A stretch of 64,000 nucleotides of DNA, taken from Siphonodentalium dalli. Lineage: Eukaryota; Mollusca; Scaphopoda; Gadilida; Siphonodentaliidae. The stretch's first letter is position 1. Every line of letters starts with the position of its first letter. Shown piece after piece: positions 59,001 through 59,941 of the stretch. The notes beneath the pieces were generated by a model that saw nothing but the letters and a program-made list of their open reading frames with translations, was not told where the DNA came from and did not search any database. The DNA is taken from the NCBI GenBank assembly GCA_032622095.1, contig CP136066.1, positions 43,413,835 through 43,477,834 on the forward strand. The letters are read 5' to 3'. The translations under genes and the position numbers were made by a program.

Positions 59001-59902
59001 TAGTCGGAAATATGGCTTCTTGCCATTCATCGGAAAGCTCTCAGTGAGAGCTTTCCGATGAATGGCAACAAGCCATATTTCCGACTAAATCCTGAAAAAT
59101 TACCCATAATTCTCCTCTGAGTCGATTATTTAGGGCATTACTGTAGCAGATACAATTGGGTGACACTCCAGTTTCTGCAGGGATGGGTGCAGAAATAAGA
59201 GGGGTTTTCAATTCATTGAAAAATGACCAAAACGTGAAACCACAACACATACACAATGCATATACAGCGTGTATGCCTGCGTTGAGCACATACTAGGCTA
59301 CATACATGCACTAGACATTTTGATACAGAATTACCATTTTAAAGGGGGGTAGCAAGAGTTATTCCCCTTGATTTTGTGCCTGAAATATGAAATTTTTATG
59401 CAAAAATGGCATTATTTTGTGCCTGAAATATGAATTTTTTTATGCAAAAATGGCCAAAATAAGTGATTTCGGATCAATTCCGTGGGATAAAAAAACAACA
59501 TTTTTCCAAACATTTGTAGGAATTTCAGACAGCAAGTTAAATAATGGTTGTAGAAAGTGAGGTGCATGTACAGTAATGCCCTAATTAATCGACTCCATAA
59601 CCACATTCTCCGATGAATGGCAACAGGCCATATTTCCGACTAAATCCTGAAAAATTACCTATAATTCTGCTCTGGTTATGGAGTCAATTAATAAGGGCAT
59701 TACTGTACTTATTTTGAGAAAAAACAACTTGCGTCCACATTCTTCCAAATTTAGCATTCATTTTACATTCAGATTGTTTCTTACAGGGAACAAGATAGGA
59801 GAGGCTGGTATGTCGGCGTTACTGAAAGCCATGCAGTATCAAACCACTTTAAGTCACGACAACAAAAACAGTGGCAACGGACTCATGAGGTTATGTGTTG
59901 GG
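20007..59902 (+). CDS. LRRC71: LRRC71 orthologue (leucine-rich-repeat protein), multi-exon, C-terminus not found
   Basis: Gene-level entry; exons are listed separately. Spliced exons: 20007-20094, 21825-22034, 23758-23883, 24294-24369, 27148-27222, 29089-29157, 31406-31565, 32675-32758, 34535-34624, 37535-37651, 40019-40106, (41274-41297), (44836-44871), (48371-48400), 54338-54432, 58725-58836, 59787-59902; brackets mark optional micro-exons. Every junction is GT-AG and in frame; total 532 codons with the micro-exons, 508 without, against about 559 residues in human LRRC71. Family blocks occur in the right order: YSCTGNFQADFTELC (about 31-45), EYFKPSIQVEM (about 114-124), LRRs of the LxLxxNxIxDxG type (about 190-297), VVQRRRLMSEKG (about 307-318), a Lys/Gly-rich linker, VNPLLE, then a final LRR. 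The family is linked to cilia and sperm; its biochemical role is not established. The 3' end of the gene was not found, so the model is partial. Confidence 0.92.
20127..20380. mobile_element. hAT-type MITE family G, with 8-bp target duplication
   Basis: Ends CAAGCCTTGAAATAGTGTG and its complement. Flanked by TAAAGATG at 20119-20126 and 20381-20388, a perfect 8-bp duplication diagnostic of hAT-type insertion. The interior is two inverted units around GAGGTCCCCAGAGG. It sits 32 bases after the donor of the start-codon exon. Confidence 0.85.
20540..20779. mobile_element. TTAA MITE family A
   Basis: TTAA-CCCTTTGAGTGCCAG...CTGGCACTCAAAGGG-TTAA, about 240 bases. Carries one copy of the GCCAATGCATTCTCTTATAT hairpin. 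TTAA duplication and CCC-starting ends are the piggyBac signature. Confidence 0.85.
20780..21824. other. LRRC71 intron, no other gene
   Basis: AT-rich. Contains a short direct repeat of AACGGTTACTTTGTCTAT at about 20916-20958. Overlapping open frames on both strands at 21178-21402 lack any recognisable domain. Confidence 0.5.
21825..22034 (+). CDS. LRRC71: LRRC71 exon 2: N-terminal conserved motif
   Basis: Phase 1 in and out, 210 bases. Encodes EPYSCTGNFQADFTELCRK and then a Pro/Gln/Lys-rich linker. The first block aligns by eye with the YQCSG...DFAELC block of vertebrate LRRC71, which is strong evidence for orthology. Acceptor TTTTAAACAG, donor GTATGA. A TTAA MITE starts only 17 bases after the donor. 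Confidence 0.92.
22052..22308. mobile_element. TTAA MITE family D, truncated, two hairpins
   Basis: TTAACCCTTTACCCAACAG then CGGCCCTGTGCCAATGC. Two copies of the shared hairpin, in opposite orientation, are separated by an AT-rich spacer. The right end is missing. It begins 17 bases after the exon 2 donor. Confidence 0.8.
22617..23371. mobile_element. Tigger/pogo-like MITE
   Basis: TA-CAGCAAAACCTCTCCAAAC at the left and GTTTGGAGAGGTTTTACTG-TA at the right, about 755 bases. Ends of the form CAGTAAAACCTCT with TA duplication are typical of the pogo/Tigger branch of Tc1/mariner. No transposase remains. Confidence 0.75.
23485..23669. mobile_element. Tc1/mariner-like palindromic MITE family F, copy 1
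   Basis: TA-CAGTAATGCCCTAAATAATC...GATTATTTAGGGCATTACTG-TA. The interior is palindromic around GGATTTAGTCGGAAATATG. Ends 88 bases upstream of exon 3. Confidence 0.85.
23758..23883 (+). CDS. LRRC71: LRRC71 exon 3: conserved FKPSIQVEM block
   Basis: Phase 1 in and out, 126 bases. Encodes a segment ending FEYFKPSIQVEMDNPEKPE and TVNEVFIRG, matching the vertebrate FFRPTIQVELE...VKEIYIRG block. Acceptor TTTTTTTTAG, donor GTAGGC. A Tc1/mariner-like palindromic MITE ends 88 bases upstream. Confidence 0.93.
24294..24369 (+). CDS. LRRC71: LRRC71 exon 4
   Basis: Phase 1 to phase 2, 76 bases. Encodes GFKVDDVMMNTFRQCWPMMD and KLHSI, matching the segment preceding the first LRR of the vertebrate protein (GWKVEE...FSKCLPPLTQL). 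Acceptor CTCATTTTAG, donor GTAAGC. A 1.28-kb hAT-type element is inserted 31 bases past the donor. Confidence 0.92.
24408..25688 (-). mobile_element. hAT element remnant with broken BED zinc finger
   Basis: Ends TAGTGCTGGGACGGTTG and CAACCGTCCCAGCACTA, with perfect 8-bp duplication ATACCTTA at 24400-24407 and 25689-25696. On the minus strand at about 25203-25035, frameshifted reading gives KRKS..LWKFS..IEDDKKK..AECKAC..VYSGSTSNIQKKHI: the aromatic, Cys-x2-Cys and His of a BED finger, the usual N-terminus of hAT transposases. The catalytic part is absent. The element is inserted in intron 4, 31 bases past the donor. Confidence 0.85.
25689..25765. repeat. End of inverted-repeat family L
   Basis: ATACCTTACTCTTATTTAAA, then GCAGTATTATTTCTTCGC, matching the ends of the complete element at 32035-32615. 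The hAT element inserted into the tip of this older repeat. Confidence 0.55.
25997..26127. repeat. TTAA MITE family B, left end only
   Basis: TTAACCCTTTCTATACTGAA then TGGATTCTCCCATTCAG, lying directly before a complete copy of the same family. Confidence 0.7.
26128..26408. mobile_element. TTAA MITE family B, complete
   Basis: TTAA-CCCTTTCTATACTAAATG at the left; TTTAGTATAGAGAGTG-TTAA at the right. An internal hairpin GAAATGTTCAGATAATAAGT is followed by its complement around a short loop. Confidence 0.8.
26438..26573. mobile_element. MITE family F, copy 2
   Basis: TA-CAGTAATGCCCTAAGTAATC...GATTACTTAGGGCATTACTG-TA. One arm is shortened relative to the 219-bp copy at 40540. Confidence 0.85.
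26646..26722. repeat. MITE family G, fragment
   Basis: GGCCTGAGAATATGGTGCCG, GACATTTGCAGAATGAGG and TTTAGTGATGCTACCC: one end of the hAT-type family. Confidence 0.65.
26925..27110. repeat. TTAA MITE family B, fragment
   Basis: TCTATATACTAAACACTC, then the internal palindrome TAATAAGTTCAACAAACGAC with its complement. The right end is degraded. It stops about 40 bases upstream of exon 5. Confidence 0.65.
27148..27222 (+). CDS. LRRC71: LRRC71 exon 5: first LRR
   Basis: Phase 2 in and out, 75 bases. Encodes LWHVGLTGESLSSLATIIPL and CLNV, aligning with the vertebrate [21 protein letters not shown] repeat. Acceptor TTTTTAG, donor GTAAGT. The flanking introns hold a TTAA MITE fragment upstream and a TA-flanked MITE 108 bases downstream. 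Confidence 0.93.
27331..27528. mobile_element. MITE family F, copy 3
   Basis: TA-CAGTAATGTCCTAAATAATC at the left; a diverged right end GGCATTACTTTA. The interior palindrome is retained. Confidence 0.75.
27535..28560. other. LRRC71 intron with weak tandem repeat
   Basis: Contains two diverged copies of a unit with AACATGCATAATTTTGTC and CTCCTACATTTTT (about 27800 and 27975). At 28521-28575 a segment reads as the complement of 20402-20458 (CAGGGTTTCT... ends), the tip of another dispersed repeat. Confidence 0.45.
28571..29012. mobile_element. MITE family G, long copy
   Basis: CCTGAAATAGTGTGTCTGTC at the left and GACAGACACACTATTTGCAG then GCTTG at the right, with four GAGGTCCCCAGAGG-type units inside. 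The left tip abuts another repeat, so no duplication is visible. Ends 76 bases before exon 6. Confidence 0.75.
29089..29157 (+). CDS. LRRC71: LRRC71 exon 6: LRR
   Basis: Phase 2 in and out, 69 bases. Encodes NLVLDGNTVKEENWHELVGE and DS, one LRR with the LxLxGN core, equivalent to the vertebrate VSLEGNPLPEQSYHKLM repeat. Acceptor CACATTTTAG, donor GTAAGT. A hAT-type MITE ends 76 bases upstream. Confidence 0.92.
29766..31175. mobile_element. Candidate 1.4-kb hAT-like element
   Basis: CAGGGTTTCC at the left and GGAAACCCTG at the right, with GTTCGGG before and GTTCAGG after (approximate 7-bp duplication). A CAGGG start fits hAT ends. Only short inverted similarity, and no transposase domain recognised. 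Confidence 0.45.
31406..31565 (+). CDS. LRRC71: LRRC71 exon 7: two LRRs
   Basis: Phase 2 to phase 0, 160 bases. Holds two ribonuclease-inhibitor-type repeats: LSLRSCGITDKGAETMG and LVSLNLSCNRITDTGCEHLA. It aligns with LSLRNNNIDDRGAQLLG and [20 protein letters not shown] of the vertebrate protein. Acceptor AAATTTCAG, donor GTATGT. This is the longest LRR exon and the best single probe for the family. Confidence 0.95.
31610..31860. repeat. MITE family G, partial
   Basis: CAAGTCTTGATATAGTGTGT, then CATTTGCAGAATGAGGTCC; the inner pairs are present but the right terminus is absent. It begins 44 bases after the exon 7 donor. Confidence 0.65.
31870..31935. repeat. Half of the shared MITE hairpin (family E)
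   Basis: TATTGTTAGGCCAATGTATT, then CTCTTATATATGCAAGG and CCCTATGGG, as in the family E copy at 44.6 kb; the complementary arm is missing. Confidence 0.65.
32035..32615. mobile_element. Inverted-repeat element family L
   Basis: TACCTTACTCGTATTTAAAT...GCGCAGGACTATTTTTC at the left mirrors GAAAAATAATACTGCGC...GAGTAAGGTA at the right; about 580 bases. Contains repeated AATTCGCGCAC. Ends 59 bases before exon 8. Confidence 0.65.
32675..32758 (+). CDS. LRRC71: LRRC71 exon 8: LRR
   Basis: Phase 0 in and out, 84 bases, exactly one 28-residue LRR: GLRMNRSLLSLSLANNEISD then RGVSKLGE, close to the vertebrate [20 protein letters not shown] repeat. Acceptor TCTATTTTCAG, donor GTTAGT. A perfectly palindromic TTAA MITE begins 49 bases after the donor. 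Confidence 0.95.
32807..33016. mobile_element. TTAA MITE family C, near-perfect palindrome
   Basis: TTAA-CCCTTTCAGTGCCAAG...CTTGGCACTGAAAGGG-TTAA, 210 bases, palindromic throughout about an AGAGCTCT centre. It begins 49 bases after the exon 8 donor. Confidence 0.9.
33560..33738. repeat. MITE family I, half copy
   Basis: CAAAATATTCCAGGCAGGTG, then GACTCGAATAAAATATTTG, CCCCCGAAGCC; ends ATGTATCTTTA. Matches one arm of 8556-9016. Confidence 0.6.
33948..34202. mobile_element. Palindromic MITE family H
   Basis: TA-AAGGGGTAGTGAACACTAA...GTTCAGTACCCCTT-TA. Arms include TTTATGGGACCATCT and TTTATACTCAACAGAATATA with their complements. A longer copy lies at 52376-52722. Confidence 0.75.
34535..34624 (+). 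CDS. LRRC71: LRRC71 exon 9: conserved post-LRR block
   Basis: Phase 0 in and out, 90 bases. Encodes VLSRFPLSHEEVVQRRRLMS then EKGSPDRNKS, matching the vertebrate [23 protein letters not shown] block almost residue for residue. Acceptor TTGTTTTCCAG, donor GTAAGT. A hAT-type MITE with a perfect 8-bp duplication sits about 70 bases past the donor. Confidence 0.95.
34695..34948. mobile_element. MITE family G with perfect 8-bp duplication
   Basis: CAAGCCTTGAAATAGGGTG...CTATTTCAAGGCTTG, flanked by AATCCAGT at 34687-34694 and 34949-34956. Nearly identical in layout to the copy at 20127, confirming the boundaries of the family. Confidence 0.9.
34960..35550. other. LRRC71 intron, nothing recognised
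   Basis: AT-rich, no repeat pairing or conserved frame found. Confidence 0.4.
35558..35892. repeat. Repeat related to 13990-15272
   Basis: CAGGGACATGGCTAGAGGG, GGGGGGTGTCCACC and repeated AATTTCCAACT, closing ATATCCTTGTCTG. The open frame starting 35565 is a shadow of this repeat. Confidence 0.5.
35893..36637. other. LRRC71 intron, nothing recognised
   Basis: AT-rich; T-runs at about 36209 and 36591. No gene or paired repeat found. Confidence 0.4.
36638..37415. mobile_element. TTAA MITE, 778 bp, CCCTTTG ends
   Basis: TTAA-CCCTTTGTTTGGGT at the left, ACCCACCAAAGGG-TTAA at the right. The interior has two diverged copies of TACAGGTCAAGTTCGAAAT-type sequence. Related right ends at 12527 and 18611. 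Confidence 0.7.
37535..37651 (+). CDS. LRRC71: LRRC71 exon 10: basic linker
   Basis: Phase 0 in and out, 117 bases. Encodes PPPSRRADSKDRPGSVRST followed by a Lys/Asp/Gly-rich tail (KDKGKTKDGKQDKKKK). Low-complexity and probably disordered; the vertebrate protein has a comparable Lys-rich linker here. Acceptor AATTTACAG, donor GTATGA. Confidence 0.88.
37652..38255. other. LRRC71 intron with short hairpin
   Basis: A short inverted repeat at about 37862-37912 (TAAATTCGATTCGAGC / GCTCAAATCAAATTTA). Otherwise AT-rich without recognisable content. Confidence 0.4.
38258..38430. repeat. GATTAC-rich repeat end
   Basis: CAGGGTTGGGGCGATTACAT followed by about 12 GATTAC/GTAATC words, a composition typical of certain hAT element ends. 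The partner end was not found. Confidence 0.45.
38431..39145. other. LRRC71 intron, nothing recognised
   Basis: AT-rich, no paired repeat or conserved frame. Confidence 0.4.
39160..39345. repeat. Cluster of ACCGCGGT palindromes
   Basis: In about 185 bases, ACCGCGGTA or close variants occur at least five times (TAATACCGCGGTATTG, CAATACCGCGGTACTG, GCGATACCGCGGTGA), plus GCGGTGCCACC. Strong G+C and CpG contrast with the AT-rich flanks. Probably the end of a DNA element; no mate seen. Confidence 0.6.
39786..39938. mobile_element. MITE family F, copy 4 (left end lost)
   Basis: Palindromic core AGGAAATATGGCTTGTTGCC...GGCAACAAGCCATATTTCC with right end GGGCATTACTG-TA. Ends 80 bases before exon 11. 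Confidence 0.8.
40019..40106 (+). CDS. LRRC71: LRRC71 exon 11: Lys/Asp-rich linker
   Basis: Phase 0 to phase 1, 88 bases. Encodes DGKGKDGKEEDKHDKGKKKE followed by KEDKNAGKK, continuing the charged linker. Acceptor TTCTCTAATAG, donor GTAGGT. Placement rests on frame, splice sites and composition, since linkers of this family are poorly conserved. Confidence 0.85.
40540..40758. mobile_element. MITE family F, copy 5, full near-perfect palindrome
   Basis: TA-CAGTAATGCCCTAATTAATC...GATTAATTAGGGCATTACTG-TA, 219 bases, arms almost perfectly complementary to the centre CTCTCCCCGAGAG. The best reference copy of the family. Confidence 0.92.
41274..41297 (+). CDS. LRRC71: Candidate 24-base micro-exon of LRRC71
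   Basis: Acceptor CGCACATTGCAG, donor GTATGT, phase 1 in and out, so it can be included or skipped without changing frame. It would add ELEDDNKP to the charged linker, a composition that suits its neighbours. There is no family conservation to lean on. Confidence 0.45.
41298..42193. other. LRRC71 intron, nothing recognised
   Basis: AT-rich; a 62-codon open frame at 41583-41771 has no recognisable family. Confidence 0.4.
42194..42600. mobile_element. MITE family I, second full-length copy
   Basis: TA-AAGCTACTCGATCCGA at the left and TCGGATTGAGTACCTT-TA at the right. The inner segment 42447-42540 is about 98% identical by eye to 54590-54680 (TTTTGGGCAATTTTATACTA). Confidence 0.7.
42740..44110. 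repeat. Degenerate tandem repeat array (about 140-190 bp units)
   Basis: Units share CGATACCAAAA(A)CTATACAGGTGA, GTGTGTCAT-ATAAAC and ATCGGATAG near 42859, 43000, 43610, 43760 and 43920, ending in a GACGGACGGACGAACGACGG tract and GTACCATACATGGTATGGGT hairpin. Array-like tails of this kind end certain invertebrate repeats; class unknown. Confidence 0.6.
44504..44764. mobile_element. TTAA MITE family E with two hairpins
   Basis: TTAA-TCCTTTCATGACGGGAGC at the left, GCTCCAGTCATGAAAGAG-TTAA at the right. Contains two versions of the shared hairpin, GTGCCAGTGCATTCTCTTAT and GGCCAATGTATTCTCTTATA. Ends 71 bases before a candidate micro-exon. Confidence 0.85.
44836..44871 (+). CDS. LRRC71: Candidate 36-base micro-exon of LRRC71
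   Basis: Acceptor TTATCTGATAG, donor GTAAGA, phase 1 in and out. It encodes a Gly-rich GGANVGGRGSG. A TTAA MITE ends 71 bases upstream. Splice sites are good and the frame is compatible; inclusion is unproven. Confidence 0.5.
45059..45317. mobile_element. TTAA MITE family B, complete
   Basis: TTAA-CCCTTTCTATGCTAAATG...TTTAGTATAGGAAGGG-TTAA, 259 bases, with the ATGTTCAGATAATAAATTTA internal palindrome. Confidence 0.85.
45410..45856. mobile_element. MITE family G, 447 bp, perfect 8-bp duplication
   Basis: CAAGTCTGAGTTTAGTG...ACTCAGGCCTG flanked by ATTTGAGA at 45402-45409 and 45857-45864. The interior holds four GAGGTC-type inverted units and an AT-rich spacer. Confidence 0.88.
45870..46970. 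other. LRRC71 intron, nothing recognised
   Basis: AT-rich sequence with no paired repeat or conserved frame. Confidence 0.4.
46972..47143. mobile_element. MITE family F, copy 6
   Basis: TA-CAGTAATGCCCTAAGTAATC...GATTAATTAGAGCATTACTG-TA with the family core; the centre is partly deleted. Confidence 0.85.
47571..47666. mobile_element. TTAA MITE family A, internally deleted
   Basis: TTAA-CCCTTTGAGTGCCAGCGG...GACCTGGCACCCAAAGGG-TTAA, only 96 bases; one hairpin arm and the spacer are missing, leaving AAGAGAATGCATTGGCACAG. Confidence 0.85.
48146..48318. repeat. MITE family I, half copy
   Basis: GATAAATAACACGTTTTGGG through TCGGATTGAATACCTTTA. It stops 52 bases upstream of the weakest candidate micro-exon. 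Confidence 0.65.
48371..48400 (+). CDS. LRRC71: Candidate 30-base micro-exon of LRRC71
   Basis: Acceptor ATGTGAACAG, donor GTAATG, phase 1 in and out. It encodes FMKMVGVIA, hydrophobic and unlike the charged linker on both sides, so this is the weakest of the three micro-exon candidates. Confidence 0.3.
48848..49051. repeat. TTAA MITE family E, degraded
   Basis: TAACCATTTCATGGCGGGAG at the left, GGAGCTCCAGTAATGGAAGG-ATTAA at the right, with one hairpin (GTGCATTCTCTCATATATGC) and a remnant of the second. Confidence 0.75.
49143..49292. mobile_element. TTAA MITE family C, shortened
   Basis: TTAA-CCCTTTCAGTGCCAAG...TTTGCACTGAAAGGG-TTAA; 150 bases, with part of the right arm deleted compared with 32807-33016. 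Confidence 0.88.
49380..49758. mobile_element. TTAA MITE family D, complete reference copy
   Basis: TTAA-CCCTTTACCCAACAAACCG...CGTTCTGTTGGGTAAAGGG-TTAA, 379 bases. Two opposite copies of the shared hairpin flank an AT-rich spacer, preceded by a unique left segment. Confidence 0.9.
49760..50650. other. LRRC71 intron, nothing recognised
   Basis: AT-rich, no paired repeat or conserved frame found. Confidence 0.4.
50652..50772. repeat. MITE family G, partial
   Basis: TATAGTGCTGGACATTTGCAG, AATGAGGTCCCCAGAGGG and the complementary unit ending GACCTCATTCTGCAT. Outer right part missing. Confidence 0.7.
50800..51060. repeat. Inverted-repeat family K, fragment
   Basis: TTCAATGTTTATTTCGATAT, AAGCATGCAATTTCAAGCTG and TTGTTTATTCAATGTTATAA match the right half of 18638-19173. 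The 73-codon open frame here is repeat-derived. Confidence 0.65.
51061..51305. other. LRRC71 intron, nothing recognised
   Basis: AT-rich spacer between two repeats. Confidence 0.4.
51308..51546. mobile_element. TTAA MITE family A, complete
   Basis: TTAA-CCCTTTGAGTGCCAGGGG...GACCTGGCACTCAAAGGG-TTAA, 239 bases, opposite orientation to 20540-20779 and nearly identical to it. Confidence 0.9.
51547..52370. other. LRRC71 intron with a short dispersed segment
   Basis: The segment TTATTTCGTTGTAGGTGTGG at about 51924 resembles TTATTTCATTGTAGGTTTGG at about 54525 and is a repeat, not an exon acceptor. Otherwise nothing recognised. Confidence 0.45.
52376..52722. mobile_element. Palindromic MITE family H, long copy
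   Basis: TA-AAGGGGTACATTAAATCC...GTGTACATTACCCCCT-TA. Arms of about 165 bases pair around TTATGACTGGAGTCATAA. Confidence 0.85.
52842..53307. mobile_element. MITE family G, long copy
   Basis: CTGGCTTCAAAATATGG...CTATGTTTAGAGGCTT with four inner units and an AT-rich spacer. The flanking duplication is not clear. Confidence 0.7.
53395..53760. mobile_element. MITE family G with 8-bp duplication
   Basis: CAAGCCTGAGTTTAGTTTG...CACTAAATTCAGGCTTA flanked by TTATCAGA at 53387-53394 and 53761-53768. Confidence 0.82.
53846..53997. repeat. Strong hairpin with TACAACTCGTCC arms
   Basis: GATCTACAACTCGTCCCC...GCGGAATTTACAAAACGAGT mirrors ACGAGTTTTAAATTCCGCGGG...ACGAGTTGTATATTC; about 55 bases per arm. 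Not related to the other MITE families by eye. Confidence 0.7.
54226..54294. repeat. MITE family F, copy 7 (right half)
   Basis: CTAAATCCTGAAAAGTTACC...GATTACTTAGGGCATTACTG-TA. Ends 43 bases before the Gly/Lys-rich exon. Confidence 0.8.
54338..54432 (+). CDS. LRRC71: LRRC71 exon: Gly/Lys-rich linker
   Basis: Phase 1 to phase 0, 95 bases. Encodes ASIAADSGKTAGKGKGGKGK followed by ATGKGTTVQDVE, which parallels the Lys/Gly linker that precedes the VVNPLLE block in vertebrates. Acceptor TTATCTTGCAG, donor GTTAGT. A hAT-type MITE begins 8 bases after the exon and its target duplication includes the donor GT. Confidence 0.88.
54441..54888. mobile_element. MITE family G inserted at a splice donor
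   Basis: CATGCCTCAAAATATCG...ATATTTTCAGGCCTG with flanks GTTAGTGG (54433-54440) and ATTAGTGG (54889-54896): an 8-bp duplication with one difference. The left copy is the first 8 bases of the intron, GT donor included. A family I fragment (54584-54720) is nested inside. Confidence 0.82.
54901..55015. repeat. TTAA MITE family B, left end
   Basis: TAACCCTTTCTTCACTAAATG and ATTCTCCTATTCAGTTATAA. The matching right end may be the one at 56398-56735. Confidence 0.6.
55016..56397. other. LRRC71 intron, nothing recognised
   Basis: AT-rich. Open frames at 55536-55968 (+) are not recognisable as any family and lack splice support. Confidence 0.4.
56398..56735. repeat. TTAA MITE family B right part with family H fragment inside
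   Basis: AGTTCAACAAACGGTCAGAA with its complement, then a family H start (TTAAAGGGGGACTGTACACT) at 56470-56630, and the family B right end ATCAATGAGTATTTAGTAAAG. Nested insertion. Confidence 0.6.
56973..57222. repeat. TTAA MITE, family E left end with a different right end
   Basis: TTAA-CCCTTCCATGACTGGAGC, one hairpin copy, then unrelated sequence and CGGCACTCAACGTG-TTAA. The right end resembles family A more than E, suggesting a chimera. Confidence 0.65.
57223..57795. other. LRRC71 intron, nothing recognised
   Basis: AT-rich sequence with no paired repeat found. Confidence 0.4.
57800..58047. mobile_element. TTAA MITE family D, left-truncated
   Basis: Begins inside the family at GATTGTGATAGTTACAGTTA; two hairpins as in 49380-49758; right end CTGTTGGGTAAAGGG-TTAA. 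Confidence 0.85.
58146..58523. mobile_element. MITE family G
   Basis: CAGGCCTGAGTTTAGTGAG...CACTAAACTCAGGCTTG, 378 bases, with inner GAGGTCCCCAGAGG units. No clear 8-bp duplication is visible. Confidence 0.78.
58725..58836 (+). CDS. LRRC71: LRRC71 exon: VNPLLE block and start of last LRR
   Basis: Phase 0 to phase 1, 112 bases. Encodes PDAPDFVNPLLEVADYIEGL then GQLLITGNRVLLSLNLS, matching vertebrate [29 protein letters not shown]. Acceptor TATCTTTCCACAG, donor GTAAGT. The 3' half of the exon with its donor is duplicated immediately downstream. Confidence 0.94.
58866..58932 (+). pseudogene. Partial tandem copy of the preceding LRRC71 exon
   Basis: About 60 bases nearly identical to the end of the preceding exon, including its GTAAGT donor. 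From GGTCAGTTACTAATCACTGG onward only about three positions differ. It is preceded by a poly-C tract and CTATAG, which could act as an acceptor, and from there the frame stays open (SIGQLLITGNQVLLSLNLT) in phase 1. However, the intervening intron would be under 40 bases, so use as an extra exon is doubtful. Best read as a recent local duplication. Confidence 0.75.
58936..59145. mobile_element. MITE family F, copy 8
   Basis: TATGGTAATGCCCTAAATCA...GATTATTTAGGGCATTACTG-TA. Strong palindrome centred on CTCTCAGTGAGAG. It lies directly after the duplicated exon piece. Confidence 0.85.
59569..59707. mobile_element. MITE family F, copy 9
   Basis: TA-CAGTAATGCCCTAATTAATC...CAATTAATAAGGGCATTACTG-TA, 139 bases, core shortened. 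Ends 79 bases before the last recognised exon. Confidence 0.85.
59787..59902 (+). CDS. LRRC71: LRRC71 last recognised exon: C-terminal LRR
   Basis: Phase 1 to phase 0, 116 bases. Encodes NKIGEAGMSALLKAMQYQTT, then LSHDNKNSGNGLMRLCVG, matching NRITEVGLEGFLATVQYQ...GLLWLSLAKN of vertebrates. Acceptor TTTCTTACAG; the reading frame runs on through a GTATGT donor to a TGA at 59939-59941. Since the family continues for a further 30-40 residues, splicing to an exon not found here is more likely than termination by read-through. Confidence 0.92.
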
Positions 59903-59941
59903 GTATGTACAGAGCAGAGCTGTTTCACGGATTGTCCATGA

